A DNA stretch of 64,000 bases from Apis mellifera (GCF_003254395.2 NC_037652.1:1327001-1391000), one strand, 5' to 3'. Numbered from the stretch's first letter, positions 29,601-41,720 are shown. A program made the numbers and translations. The notes: a model not told the origin generated them from the sequence alone.

Positions 29601-31025
29601 TCGGAGAATTTAAAAGAAATGCGTAAAAGAAAGGAGGAATATAAGAAAATATATTCGTCAAGACTTGTTTATAAAATTATGAATCATCGACAAAGTAGTC
29701 ACGATGAGATATATGTATATATGTATTTATGCAAATAAGCCTAATAATTCCGTGTCGATAACGTTCTCTTAATTAAAATATTACGAATCTTTGAATTCTT
29801 CTAGGAAATGCATCGACAATATATATATATTTTTTTTTTGATCGTGATCTTTATCAATTTAATTAATTACGAATTATTATAATTATTAAATATTTATATT
29901 TCATATATCTAAAATTATTTATAAATAAATCATTTTCTCTTACAAATAAATCAATTAGATCATTTATCTCAATTTTAATTGAGAAAACGAATTAATACAT
30001 ATACTGGATAAAATTTATTAGAAGGAGGTTAGCGAAAATGCAAGAGAAACGAGGAGGAACGAGATAACACGGGAATTCTGTATGCATACGCGAGCAAACG
30101 CAGTATCGACTACGTCGCAGTGGTATTATAAGTGGAGTGATAAAATGAGATCATCGTTACCGCTTCTCCGCGCATTCTGACGCATAGCTATATACGCGGC
30201 AGACGTGACCTACACGATACAATGACATTCGTGTATTGTACATCGCAAAAAAAAACACAACGTATGCATATATTTACTGATGTGTTTACCGCCGGTTGGC
30301 CGAAAAACGGACGTGCACTGCAACACGGCTACAGAGTACGCTGCACGTTGCGTCAGAGTGTATACCGGTGAAGGTCACGCGTTCCAAAACGCGTGATTAC
30401 GTTACGGAGTTAAAAAAAAAAAATCTAGACTCGGTTATATACTCACAAAAATCAGGAAATTTATGCTATTATCTATTAACAATCGAATTAAGAAATATTT
30501 GAAAAGACAATTAAAAAGGAAAAAGTTAAATTGTATCGAACAGTATGAATTAATGGTTAAATTTAAATTTGCATTAAACTTGGATTAGATTAAATAATTT
30601 GATTATTTTATATTAAAGTATATTATATTAAATTTTCCTAAATTCTATCATTGATACTCATCTTATTAACAAAGATCAATAAAAAATTTTTAATACTTCA
30701 AAACAGAGCTTGTAATATTCAGCTTCAAACGATAATCACGATACTGAGAAAACACACTGTAAACACGAAGGAGCAACGAGGCGAGGATAGGCGTAATAAC
30801 AAAGGTCACGTTCCGAGATCCAACGACGGTACACGCGTTCGTTGCCATGTGCCAATGACATGGCACACACAGGCATACGGGCGCAACCACGATGAAACTT
30901 CCCGTAGATCGAAGGAGAAAGGAAAAAACACACATATGTGTAAATATACATGCAGCAGAGTAATACTCACCTCTTTCCCTTCGTTCAATATACTCGGCGG
31001 CCTGTAGTAGGGCAGCAATGCTCAT
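20573..31025 (-). CDS. Mxd: MAX dimerization protein (Mxd/Mad family), 5' part only; continues past left edge
   Basis: Mxd proteins pair with Max on CACGTG E-boxes and recruit the Sin3 corepressor, opposing Myc. Exons seen: 31025-30971 (55 nt), 22907-22814 (94 nt) and 20602-20573 (30 nt). They encode residues 1-59 plus a split codon. Residues 6-18, LLQAAEYIERRER, form the Sin3-interacting helix. EAEHGYAS (19-26) is the conserved block after it, as in vertebrate MXD3/MXD4. A basic linker (TKRPKTKKSQGSR) leads to TTHNELEKN, the start of the basic DNA-contacting region, with the next Arg split by the third intron. In-frame TAG and TGA about 18 codons upstream fix the ATG at 31025. The helix-loop-helix and zipper exons were searched for by eye on the minus strand of 1-20572 and not found, so the gene is truncated by the window. 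Drosophila's only member is called Mnt; the N-terminal layout here is closer to Mxd. Confidence 0.93.
20603..22813 (-). other. Mxd intron 2 (2211 nt)
   Basis: AT-rich, with no gene content seen. The stretch 22300-22600 is a monotonous run of TTTTCAAATTT-like words, which may be an ancient degenerate repeat. Confidence 0.75.
22814..22907 (-). other. Mxd: Mxd coding exon 2
   Basis: Begins after TCATTGCAG and ends AGCAG before GTTGGT, a weaker donor than its neighbours. It encodes residues 19-50 (EAEHGYAS, a Met/Pro/Asp stretch, and a Lys/Arg-rich linker). Overlapping open frames at 22785-23144 on both strands are shadows. Confidence 0.92.
22908..30970 (-). other. Mxd intron 1 (8063 nt) with several CpG-rich patches
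   Basis: Contains CpG-rich blocks at about 22910-23460, 24000-24850, 27700-28360, 29000-29610 and 30030-30410, separated by AT-rich DNA. Open frames on both strands in these blocks lack family resemblance. Blocks of this kind in a first intron are candidate enhancers or alternative promoters (inference). Confidence 0.65.
29586..29605. promoter_or_regulatory. 20-bp perfect palindrome centred on an E-box (CACGTG)
   Basis: TCCGAATCACGTGATTCGGA is its own reverse complement. The core TCACGTGA is a high-affinity type of E-box for bHLH-ZIP dimers. It lies in Mxd intron 1 at the left edge of a CpG-rich patch. Binding is inferred. Confidence 0.6.
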
Positions 31026-33710
31026 ATTTCCCCGGTTTGGCGTAATTCTGGCGGCTTCGGTTCACTACCTCTTTCTCTGCAATTCCCGGCACACACACCG
31101 ATGATCACCGCCGCGCGCGGCGACACACAACGCGATAAACGTTCAAAACGCACACCACGAGCAGCAGCCCTGTATACACCGCAGCGATCTGTATTGTTGT
31201 TGTTGTTGATGTTGTTGATGTTGGCTGGCACTGGTGTTGCCGCTTCTCGAACTTTTCTCTCCGCCCGCCTGTTCAACCGCCTCTCCTTCTCCGCCCCCTC
31301 TTCCACCACCGCCACCTCTTCCTCCTTTTCTCGTCCGTCCGCGCGCCTCGCTGGCTGCGTTCGCTTAGGTGCACGTAACACACACGCGCGCGCGAGACTA
31401 GCCCGATTTCAAACGCGCACTAGATTCACGGACGGCAAATCGATGGCCAGGCCTTTCCTCCAACCGCGTTACGCATCAAGAACTGTCTTTTTTTTTTCTA
31501 CTAGATATATCCCGTCAACTGTTTCGTAGTATTAATTTTCTTTCGTAGCCGTGTTTCACCGATTTTCAATCTACCTCGTTCGCGTCTGTCTTTATCTTAC
31601 TCCAAGTTCCACTTGCCCTTCTACTCACACGCCAGTTTGCTTTTTCCCCTTTTTTATATGTTTGCTTTTCCCGCTCAATATTGTTTCACTTTATTCCTGT
31701 AACGTTATTGTCCCTTTCTTTTCTTTCTCTATCTATCTTCGTCGGTTCTCTTCTTTCTTCACCTTCGTTTCACAACATTCACTACGATCACACCAAATCA
31801 CGTGAAATAAAAAAAAATCAACAACCGATAAAATATATGCGAGACAAGAAAATACGACGCACCGCTGCTCCACACTTCCATACACGGAGTCGCGTGCGAG
31901 CGAACCGAAAGCGTATTTCACGAATACATACACGACAAAGACAGAAAACAGCGCGCGCAAGAGAGCAAGTAAGCGCGAACGGTACAATTGGAAAGAACAC
32001 TATAGTACAGTCACTAGGCGAGTCGAAAGGGTCGAGATTACGCGTGTCGCTGGTAATTTATCGCAGACGCGAGCAACTGAACAAGCGAATGAACGAATAA
32101 ACGAATGCAAAAGAACCTGACCTCGATCAGCGGCCGGTTCGACTTGTGCGCGCTCGACGAACTATTATTTTTGGTCAGGAAACGAGTATCGCGTATCGTG
32201 TACAGCGTGCATGTGCATGCGACCACTTTACGTGCCGGCTACTTGTTTTGTGCAGCGACCTTGAACGCGTAGATCTTACCGAGAGCCATATACCAAATGG
32301 CTGAAAGAATGGATCTAGATGTTGCGATATTTCAAATATATACAACGAATGTTATTATAATGATTTAAATGGAATTCAAATGGAATTCAAACAGACAACT
32401 ATTCCAAAATAAAACATAAAATTTTAAGTTTTCCAAAAAAGAAATTTTCAGTTTAAACAAAACTATAATTGTTTTTCTTAATCCACGAACATAAAACTCG
32501 GTCAACTGCTCGCGAGGTCAATGATTCCATCAAACATGCAATACGCAGTTTGCGGTAACAGATAGACACACATAGAAACCGATGTGACGTAGTATACTAA
32601 TAAAACCACAATTTACTTGTCAGAGAAAACATATATTGTCACGCACAAAATACACGCAAATCTTCTAGAAACTCGCATCATACGTGAGCGATCACAATAA
32701 TACTCGTATGGTTTTCCGTTCACGATGAGCACACAGAAAGGCGCTCCCTTGATTCCGTTCTCGACTGGATTGCAAGCGACTTTTAGTACACATGCACATT
32801 ACACTGCACAAACATGTCTATACACACGCACGTAATACGAGTGAAAATATGTGTATACGTGATCGGTAATAAATGTGATTCCCATATAAGAAACAACGAC
32901 AACACGGTGGTGCATACACACGTTCACGATATGTAGAAAATACAGCGCGAGAAATGATACGCAATACACGGAGTAACATTAAAGATCACGCGAATGTATA
33001 CCGCGTATCTGACAATATACATTAACGCTCATTTCTGACAACGTTTTAATGTGAATGATACCTCTTCGCTGTATACATGCACAGTAAACGCATGTGTATG
33101 TATGACGTCGAGGATCGAGTATATTTCGACCCTATCGTCCACCTAGTGACATTTGGCACGCCGGATACGTTCGCTCACACACGAAAGTAGGTGCAGCTGA
33201 GCGACGTCGTAAAGAAAGACGGTCACTGTGGATCGGCACTGCCTAACACTACTACTGCACAGGTTTTCGCGGGTACAAAGTGGGGGTCTAGTCAGGACAA
33301 AGAAAAGGAGGCTCGAACTGACCGACGACGACGAGCCCACGAGCCCCCGACGACGACGACGACTACAACAAGCCGACGAGCGAGCGACAGCCTGATCCGC
33401 ACTTCGCGAGCACTCTCACGCATTTATCGATGTCAAACGTCTCTGCACCGTAGAAGCACCAGGCGTCGTTTCTTACGATATTCCTGATTGGCTAAGCGGT
33501 GCGCGAGTGCACTGCCTCGGCCAATAAACGTTGATAATACGGCGCTGCCGTATGAGCCGCCACCAGCACCGGTGGTGTCACGTGAATCTCATGCCCGAAA
33601 ACAAAACAAACAGCTGGCTGTATTCCTTGCCTCGCTCTCTTGCACGCTATCGTGCGTGTGTTTTTGATGCACGATATTCTTGGAGTAGAGAGAAGTAGTC
33701 TCTTTTCCAT
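31026..33710 (-). promoter_or_regulatory. Mxd 5' flank: long CpG-rich promoter and 5' UTR region
   Basis: About 2.7 kb of sequence much richer in CpG than average lies immediately upstream of the Mxd ATG and grades to AT-rich DNA after 33710. It includes short repeats (GTT at 31192-31225, ACG at 33349-33363) and E-boxes CACGTG at 31799-31804 and 33579-33584. A donor-like CTCG/GTAAGATC at about 32280 (minus) could end a noncoding first exon, but no partner acceptor was settled. Open frames such as 31101-31529 plus and 31022-31381 minus lack an ATG or family match. Confidence 0.6.
31192..31225. repeat. GTT trinucleotide repeat in Mxd 5' flank
   Basis: GTT units broken by two GAT. It reads CAA/ACA on the Mxd sense strand and is probably in the promoter or 5' UTR. 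Confidence 0.9.
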
Positions 33711-35070
33711 GAATAATATACTAAAATTGACAAACTACATATGTAAAAATTAATTAATTATCGATTATATCGAAAATCAGTTTATAACAATGTGATTGAT
33801 TTTTAAATCATTTGAAATACATTCATTCTTTTTTTTAATCTATAATCTCCTTGTAAAAAAAGTAATATACACATTGTTATTCAAATTAAATTCAATATCA
33901 AATCTAAAATATCACTTAATATTTTCTTATATTAAGAATTTAAGAATGTGCATTTGAAAATTCATATAATCGCGCCATCTTTTGCAGTCTATTTGCCATT
34001 ACCTATACTTTTTCAAATTGGTACTTCTGAATCTCTTGAGATCTATGTAGTATTCGATATTGAGTTTGAATGTAACGAATCTACACTTAGATTTGATAAA
34101 TTTCGATAATTTTGTATATTATAATAATAAAAAACGTGTGTTAAAAACGAATAAAATATTGTTAATATCTATAAAATCTATAAATTTTTGTGATTATTAT
34201 CAAAGGTTAGAAGAATTTCTTCAAAGACGCGATTTCTATACGAAGTTAATGAGTAAGTAAAAAAATACTTATAATTTCTATATATTTTATTTGATTTCAA
34301 TAATGAGGATTAATATTTGTAATAATGTATTCATATAATTGCATATATCTTCATTTTAACGATATTTATCATTTTATTGATTATTTTCGAGTACAATTAT
34401 TTTCATTTGTTATGCACGTGACAGAAAAAATTGTATGTTATTTCCATACAAAATCTTTGAAATTAATATATTTCTATGCAAATATACAATTAAATATAAT
34501 CGATTTTATTAATAAATATTAAAAAAGTAAATAATAAATTTAATTAAATTTTTAAATTATAAATATATGTAAGTATACATATTTATATCACATTTATTCA
34601 GGTTACTCATGTAATAATGTAATAAAATATTTATTTTTATTACATTCTGTATAAGATAAATACTTAATTTATTAAGTTATCAGTAAGTTAACAGTAAACA
34701 AAAATTATGAGATATAATACATGAAAATAATAAATTCATAAAAAAATTTGTAAAATAATTAATGTTTAAAATTTCATTATATCTGTATATTTTTTATACT
34801 ATTGAAAAAATAAAACAAAATTAAAGATTAAACTATGTAAGATTTTATATGAAATTTTTTATTATTCTATTTTTTATCTATTATATTATTTAAATTATTT
34901 TTATATTATCTTTCATATCTTAACATATTAATAAATTTCTCAATTCTTATTTTTTTTTTAAATATATAATTTTTTATTCTATATGTATCTTTCTTACATT
35001 CCTTTTTTGAATACATCATTTTACTATTTATATAAATATAAGAAAATTTGTAATTTTATAATATAAAAAA
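33711..35070. other. AT-rich spacer with DALRD3 3' end
   Basis: No gene seen apart from the likely DALRD3 3' UTR at its right side (candidate AATAAA at 34973-34978). Short open frames at 34060-34260 and 34325-34522 are compositionally random. Confidence 0.6.
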
Positions 35071-36787
35071 TTACATGCGAGATACAGGAATAATATCAAT
35101 TAAAGCAAGTGCATTTTGAAGTACAATTTGCAATGCATGTAGCATATATAATCTTGCACTCATTGTTGGAATCAAATGATCATATGCTTCCTATAATGAA
35201 AAAATTATATAAATATATAAATTATTTATCATACAATAAGATTTATCATTTAATCATAAATATTAATTAAAATAAATAAATCAAATAAAAGAAACTCACA
35301 GTTAAAATTCGAATTCTACGATAGTAGACACTAAATTTTTGACATAATTTTGCCAAAAATATGCAAATAACCTGTGGATTTACTTGGAATATAGGATCAT
35401 ATTTTAAACAATCTTTTAACATTTGCTGATATCCAATAATAAAATTATATATAAGTTCCCATTCTTCCTATAAAGTATAGAATTATTTATTTAGTATTTA
35501 TTTTTTTTTTGAACAATTGGAAATAATAATAATTTAATATTTTGTATTAAATGAAATACCTCTTGTTTTAATAAAGAAAAATCTATATCATTCATGTGTG
35601 GTAAATTAGGATATTCTCCTTTTAATCTTTTATGATTATACTTTTCAATAATGGCTATTATTCTTGCTATATTATACAATATAAAACATGCACCTAAAAA
35701 CTAATAATGATAGAAATTGTTTCTTCAAAAATTCTGCATAGTTCATGTAAAATTTTGAATTGAAAAAACCTTTTGTATTTGTGGTATTTTTATCAGTTGC
35801 AAAATTGCATCCAATAAAAACAGGACGACTTGGTTTTACAGATAGTAATTCAAATGTACTTGTTGCTTTTGCAAGATCTTCAAAAAAATTGTTTTCTGTT
35901 TCTGTATTGTATTCTTGTGCTTCAAAATATTTGTGTTCATTTGATGTTTTTAATTCTTTGATTTTATTCTTAACATATTCTTGATACGTTAGTTTTATCT
36001 CTTTACAATTTGTTTCAATATTTTTCACAACACCACATATATATCGCTTATAATTTTCTTTTACATTTCCTTGCGATTTAGAGGTAAATACAAATTTATA
36101 ATCAGAATTTTCATCTGCTATTTTAAAGCCATGTAGATTTAAAATCTTTTCGGTGACACATTGTATTAAATGTAATCTTTTAGTTGTAAGTTCTGATTCA
36201 TTATCTTGAAGCGATTTTAAACTAAATATCTTATTAATTGAAACAGTTTTTCCAAAATTATGTTTAGCTGTTATAACTGCTTTGATTGCATTTTCTATAA
36301 GGGGAGTACGTTGTAAAAACAAACAGACTCGTTCTTTTTCTAAAAGATATTTTTGTAATTTTATAGACCAAATATTGCTAGATGATATTAATAATTGTAA
36401 AACCTGAAAAAATCAGTATCATTAAATATTTTTTACTTTTAGAGATAGGTTATGTTTATCTTATTTGTGATTTATTTATTTTCTTTTATATTTTACCTGA
36501 TTTGAAATATCTGTATCAGTATTATTATTTGTGCCTCCATCCCTAATATGTAAAAAATGTTGTAAAATTGTTGTACACTTTCCATCACACTTATCTGTAT
36601 CTTTCAATACATTTCTCCATATTTTAAGGCTAAGTAAAAAATATAATTCACCATTTATTGCTAAATTTTCATTGTTTATCTTAACAATTGATATATTTTT
36701 GTTAGAATTACCACTTAAATATGAAGTTATATTATTTGTAAGTAATTCCATGCAAATAATTGATGTGTTTTCCATTTGTAACTCCAT
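35071..36787 (-). CDS. DALRD3: DALRD3-like protein (DALR anticodon-binding domain), complete, 5 coding exons
   Basis: An arginyl-tRNA-synthetase-derived protein. In humans DALRD3 binds METTL2 and supports 3-methylcytidine formation at position 32 of arginine tRNAs (established for the human protein). Exons: 36787-36497, 36403-35770, 35693-35560, 35467-35300, 35190-35071, giving 1347 nt and 448 aa; human DALRD3 is about 543 aa. Residues 1-309 form a diverged N-terminal part. The most recognisable blocks are NTKGACFILYNIARI (306-320), PHMNDIDFSLLKQEEEWELI in the middle, and a DALR-type C terminus with YYRRIRIL and ARLYMLHALQIVLQNALALI ending SRM. A TGA two codons before the ATG bounds the start; a second in-frame Met is at residue 5. 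A candidate AATAAA lies at 34973-34978, about 95 nt after the stop. There are no catalytic HIGH or KMSKS motifs, as expected for this non-synthetase family. Confidence 0.9.
35694..35769 (-). other. 76-nt intron in DALRD3 that mimics a frameshift
   Basis: Starts GTTTTTTC after AAAG and ends TTTTTAG before GTGCATG. Removing it joins G to GT and yields NTKG-ACFILYN, the conserved family motif. The intron itself has no stop in the exon frame, but its length is not a multiple of three, so retention would shift frame and terminate a few codons into exon 3. Confidence 0.85.
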
Positions 36788-37329
36788 ATGTCAGTTACTC
36801 CAATGTGAAAGTAGCTTTAATTACTGTGATAAAATGATTTCAAAACTAGTTTCATTTATAAAATTTATAAGGTTTCCTCTTCTAATATTATTTATTCCAA
36901 ATATTAAAAATATTTGTAAACTATATAAATTTTAATCTAAATATTTTTTATAATTGTCATATAAAAAGTAATTAAGATTAACACGAAGAATATAAAATCA
37001 AGAATAACACTAGATTGATAAATTTTACATACTATTAGCATTTTTAGTAATTAAAATATGCAAGCAAGATAATTAAAAGATCCAGTTTTCAATAATTTCT
37101 TTATTAGAGTCACAAGTCGAATTGTGCAAATAAGTGAATATGTAAATATTAACATTATTATAATATTCGCTATCCTTAAGGTATACGTATATATCTTACA
37201 AAATCATCACAAAAAACAATTTTCTATTTAAGCGTATCTAGACTGACGATCGATCATTAAGTAAATTTACTCGGCCATAATACTATAATTAAATTCTATA
37301 ATTTACATCGTTCTTTTTGATATCAATTA
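36788..37329 (-). other. Spacer between FHIP2 and DALRD3 (542 bp)
   Basis: Holds the FHIP2 3' UTR, with a candidate AATAAA at 37100-37105, and the DALRD3 5' region. The two genes run head-to-tail on the same strand. The sequence is AT-rich and shows no CpG island or clear promoter motif upstream of DALRD3. The plus-strand open frame at 36531-36935 is antisense to exon 1 and not a gene. Confidence 0.6.
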
Positions 37330-39549
37330 TCACATAGAATGGTGATATTTCACATACGCTATCGCAGCCAGTTCCTTGCAAAATTCTTCTGTCACGATCA
37401 CACTTTCAAACAGGATATTTTCTTTTTCCCTAAAATTAAAATTACAAACTGTTTAATATCAAACGGCAATAATAATTCATTTTTTTCTTCCGATAACCTA
37501 CCCTTCGTGAGAACAATCTTCCAGCAATCGTTCTCGTGTTTCTTTAAGCATTTGTTTGTGATCTGGCGTCTTTGGTACCTCGTTCACCAGCTGTTTGACA
37601 ACTTTTTGCAAACAAGTGAACAAGTTCTTTGTGCCGGGTGCCAGCGGTAGTAATGGATTTAATAAAAATTCATGCAGGTACGGATGAGGTAAAAGCGCCA
37701 GTCTCGAGATCACTACAGTCAACTGTAAATTGACCTCATACTTTTGCTTTGGTATATTCGTTACTTTTTCGAATAGCATCGTCATGAACGGGCCCATGTA
37801 GAATCTCACGGAACAATGATCCGCTTCCGGTCTAGAATCAGAACTCGCGGAATCGTCCACAGTTATTGCTTCCAGTGGCCAGGCCATTAACGAGCAATCC
37901 GTCAACACAGTGGAATACTGCCTTTCCAAATCAGCCATGTATCGCTCATAATTATTTACGTCCGTGTCCGTTTGTAGATAACGAGGAATCAAAGACAGAA
38001 AACTGAAAATAGAAAACAAAATAGAGAACAAAAATGATACATTTGCGTACATATTATTGTATTCGATGAATTTTTGCCATTTTTCTGATTAAGTCAAATA
38101 TTATTTTTCAGATATTAAAAATATATAAATTGAGAATCTTAGAATCAAGAAATATGATTATTGTTGAATTTCAGTCGTGAAGATTACAATTTTACAAGAG
38201 TCATTTTTTTTCTACATTTTTGAGTGACAAAAATATTCCTTCTTATTTTCTTTTCTTTTTTTTTTTTTTTATAGAAATTGTTCATTCGTTTCTATGATTA
38301 TAACTGCTTACCAATTTACAATTCTGTGAATATTACTAGGTGCTAATGTTCGACTATGACTTTGTTCATATGAAAGATCCAGCGATCCCTTCTTCTCCCT
38401 CTCTCTCTCATCTTCCTCGTCGCTCCATGAGGCAATTGCACTGTCCGCTGCGGTATTGTCATAGTAACCACGCGTAGATAAATACACTAATACGAGACAG
38501 TGCAATATATGCTCGTTTCGTTTCTCTATCATTTCCTCGAATAGCTTCAACGTTTCCAACGTTAAATCGTCGCTGTCCGTGAAACAATTATCTATCAGCC
38601 TATGTAGAACAGGTGATGTCCATACATTTGGTATCTCTGGACCTCTATCTTGACCAATAAGCCAGTAACTTATTTCTAAAGAAGAAGAAATATTGATATA
38701 TTATATTTGACATTTTCCAGTATAATAAATGATACATATCAAATAATTGTAAAAGAAAAAATGAAATAATTTCATTATTTCTCATTTTATATTCTTTTTT
38801 CTTTTTCCAAAAATTTTAAATAAAATCGAATAAAATTGTCGTATAAATACCTGTACATAAGGCGGTGGACGTTAACTCCTTCAAACACTTGGTAACCAAT
38901 GCAGTAATAAGAACAACGTGATGCTCAGCCAAAGATGGTGTGACGATTTTCTCTAAGAAATTCACTCTAATGCTCTTCGCCAATGCGTCAGCTACGTCCG
39001 GATGCGCTTCCCTTATCAATTGATTACAGTAATCGAACCACATGAAAAATGCAGCGACCTGCCTGCAACCAGAAAATTTTTTCTCCTTCGTCCATGCCGG
39101 CGAGTCTAAACCCCAAGTGACGTCCACGCCATCGATTTCTGTTGGGTCAACGTGCGCTGGAATGGCGTTGAACAGGTTCTCTAATCTACTCGGTATCAAG
39201 GTTGTTAAATGGCTGTTTGCTACCATTTGAGCGAACGATATATCCTCCAAGGATGAAAGAACCATTATTCCCTCGCAGGCTCTTATCCTCACTGTATTGT
39301 CCTGATGAGTGAATCGTTTATGTTTGAAAACTTTGTGGTTTGTTTAGTTTTGAAACTGCATAATTAAAAGTAGGGATATTTAAATGATAAATTTATCTTC
39401 TAATAATAATTCGATAATAGGATATATAGACGTGTTTAGAGTTATTTAAGAAACAAGTCTTTTTAATCTAGTAGACAAATTACATTTTTATTGCACCATA
39501 TATATTCAAATATTTGAAATTCTTTATACGAAAAATAAAAATTTTGAAG

Positions 39550-39581
<32 letters not shown>

Positions 39582-41483
39582 GATAATTTATTACTTACTG
39601 CGGTATTTATATAACTCAACAAGGCATCTAATAGAAGGCATTTTGATTTCTCTGGTGTTTTGGATCTGAGCAAACTCTGATCCCCATCTAAGCAACGAGA
39701 GTCATCATAAACATTCCCGTATTCACCGTCTAATCGCAAATCTTGAAGATTCTGTAAATGCGTGTCTATCTCGTTTATCAAAGCTACATCTTCGTTTTTT
39801 TGCGAGACATCGTAATCTTGAGATTCAGAGGATTGTACAATGCCGGAATTTTCACCACAAATCTCTTTCTGAATTGCCGGGCTCGAAGATTGCGAAGCAC
39901 TCTCCGTTTCTCTGGAAGATATCGATCCATTCGATTGACTAGATGATCCCCTTGTCGTGCCAGCCTTGCTGTGCGATCTATTGAACTCGACAGACCGTCT
40001 CTTATCGCTTTCCGAGTTGAACAAATTAGGATTTATCAGCGTGACCGCCTGGGTGTCTAACGGTTCGAACAGTGGATTAAAGTTATTACTTCTTCTTCTG
40101 GCCGGTATGTAAGTAACCTTCTCCACTTCGATCCTTTCGATATTCTTCTTGGCTGCGGTACTTTGCCTCTGAACATTCGGTGCGTCGTTTATAATATTTG
40201 TCACGTGAGGATACTTGCAAACTAGAAAGCAAAGCGTGAGAAGGAACTGGACCTCTTCGACTTCAATAGGCGAAGGTGGGTTTCCATTGCAAAGAGCGAT
40301 CAACCGCTGCACAGGTCCATAAATAGACGTATGGTGCAGCAAAGGATATTTAGACCTTCCTAATAGCTTTCTCAAGAAGGACAGGCAAACTGTCCTCATC
40401 CCTGGTGGGGTTTCCGCGCTGGCCAACGTAGCCAGCAAATCCAATAATTTGTGCTGCAACAGGTATTCGAGACACGGTCCTGGTTCGTTTTCATTTTTCT
40501 CCTCTTCGAGTAGAATCTCCAATAATCTATCCAAATGTCGCGGTATGCCTGTGGTCTGTATGGGTACCTTGCAATCCGTCAAATGGTTCACGTAAAAATT
40601 CATAAGCTGTTTCCAGTGATAGGTGAAGTCTTGCAGCGGCGTGGCAGGCGGTGCTATCTGTGAATAATAAAAAAAAAAAAATCTATAAATATCGTGATAT
40701 GAAAAAATAATAATCGAAACGAGGGATCGTATTACGTCATCCGAGTCATCTTTGAAGAAGAATAAATAATGTGCAAAACACGGCAGATTATTAAATGTGC
40801 ACATATTAATGAGATACGATCGACCGCTCGCAGCTGTAACTTGAAATAATTATATAAGGTTGCTAAATATAACGCACATGTTAGAGAATCATTAGACGAT
40901 GTCGATACGACGATGTCCAATCGAAAAGGACAAGTTTTCGCGTGCCGTTCCTGTTGGCCAGCCCAAAACCACGCTACGTCCCTGTTTGTTTGTATTTTTT
41001 CACCGGCGCCAAACGAGCGCCATTTAAATCGACCGTGCGCACACGCGAGATGAGAAGAAAAAACTCGCAATAGTTCGGACAGTGTCATATTGACCACGAT
41101 GGTCAAACGCACGGCATACATACAGATCGATCGATAGGTAGAATGTAAATAAATACAATGGCACGTGTGTGATAGTGTGTGACATTTGAACGAAGAGAAA
41201 TCGTCGTAAATGACGCGTAAAAAAAAAAATATATACGATCAATGAACGGTGCTTTAAATATTTTCGCGTTATTTACTATATTCTGTAAGAAGGGCGGAAA
41301 AAAAAAAAAGAAAAAAGAAGAAACGAAAACGTACATGTTTTTTGATCGAATAAACGAAGAACATTAACATTACGCAGTCGCGTAAGCGAGAATAAAGTCT
41401 ACGAATAAACAACGAAACTTATCAGGGTTATCACTCACCACATCAATGGCATTCTTTAGCGCGATTTGAATGCCACTAATCAT
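37330..41483 (-). CDS. FHIP2A: FHIP2 (FAM160B-type FTS-Hook-interacting protein), complete, 6 coding exons
   Basis: Subunit of the FTS-Hook-FHIP (FHF) complex, which links cargo membranes to dynein-dynactin. FHIP2-type proteins in mammals pair with HOOK2 and associate with Rab1 carriers (established for the family). Coding exons: 41483-41439, 40657-39599, 39301-38851, 38675-38312, 38002-37502, 37429-37330. The sum is 2520 nt, 839 aa (human FHIP2A is about 765), and every junction keeps phase. Family blocks visible in order: LQDFTYHWKQL (23-33), GPCLEYLLQHKLLD (75-88), VRIRACEGIMVL (372-383), WGLDS, WFDYCNQLI (456-464), NEHILHCLVL (572-581), VNLQLTVVISRLALLPHPYL and a C-terminal EEFCKELAAIAYVKYH. 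A serine-rich, probably disordered insert at about 240-277 and an acidic DEEDERERE patch near 604-612 separate the helical blocks. An in-frame TGA ten codons upstream fixes the ATG region. FHIP2A and FHIP2B cannot be distinguished; insects usually have one copy. Confidence 0.95.
40658..41438 (-). other. FHIP2 intron 1 (781 nt)
   Basis: Begins GTGAGT after the 15-codon first exon and ends TTATTCACAG before IAPPATP. The part from 40850 to 41250 is CpG-richer than other introns, so it may carry promoter-proximal elements. Open frames inside (for example 40732-41121 minus) are not recognisable proteins. Confidence 0.7.
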
Positions 41484-41720
41484 TTTAACGTAACGTCCGA
41501 TCCTTGTTCACGATTATTTCTCGCTATGCACGCGCCTCGCGGCCGTTTCTCGCATGATCCTCGCCCTCTTCTGCATAATTTCGCATTGTTCGCTTCGTAT
41601 CACCGTACTTCTCTCTTACTGTCGCTGCGATAGCGAATTTTGCGGCTTTGACGTGTTTTGTTTCCGGTTGCCGGCCACTAGGTGTCTCAAACGTATGTTA
41701 TGACGTTAAATACGATAATT
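41484..41720 (-). promoter_or_regulatory. FHIP2 5' flank, CpG-rich promoter region
   Basis: About 200 bp of CpG-rich sequence directly upstream of the FHIP2 ATG, falling back to AT-rich DNA by about 41740. An in-frame TGA lies ten codons before the start. No core promoter motif was assigned. Confidence 0.5.

Noticed and set aside
31022..31381. 119-codon minus frame whose stop overlaps the Mxd ATG (ATGA), a possible upstream ORF
   Set aside because: It begins at GTG and contains no ATG, so scanning ribosomes would not start there; its Arg/Glu/Ala-rich content reflects CpG-rich flank.
31101..31529. 142-codon plus frame in the Mxd 5' flank
   Set aside because: Low-complexity Leu/Ser/Arg content in CpG-rich DNA, no family resemblance, antisense to the Mxd flank.
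35672..35770. Apparent +1 frameshift between two DALRD3 open frames
   Set aside because: A GT-AG intron at 35694-35769 joins the frames and restores the conserved NTKGACFILYN motif, so the gene is intact.
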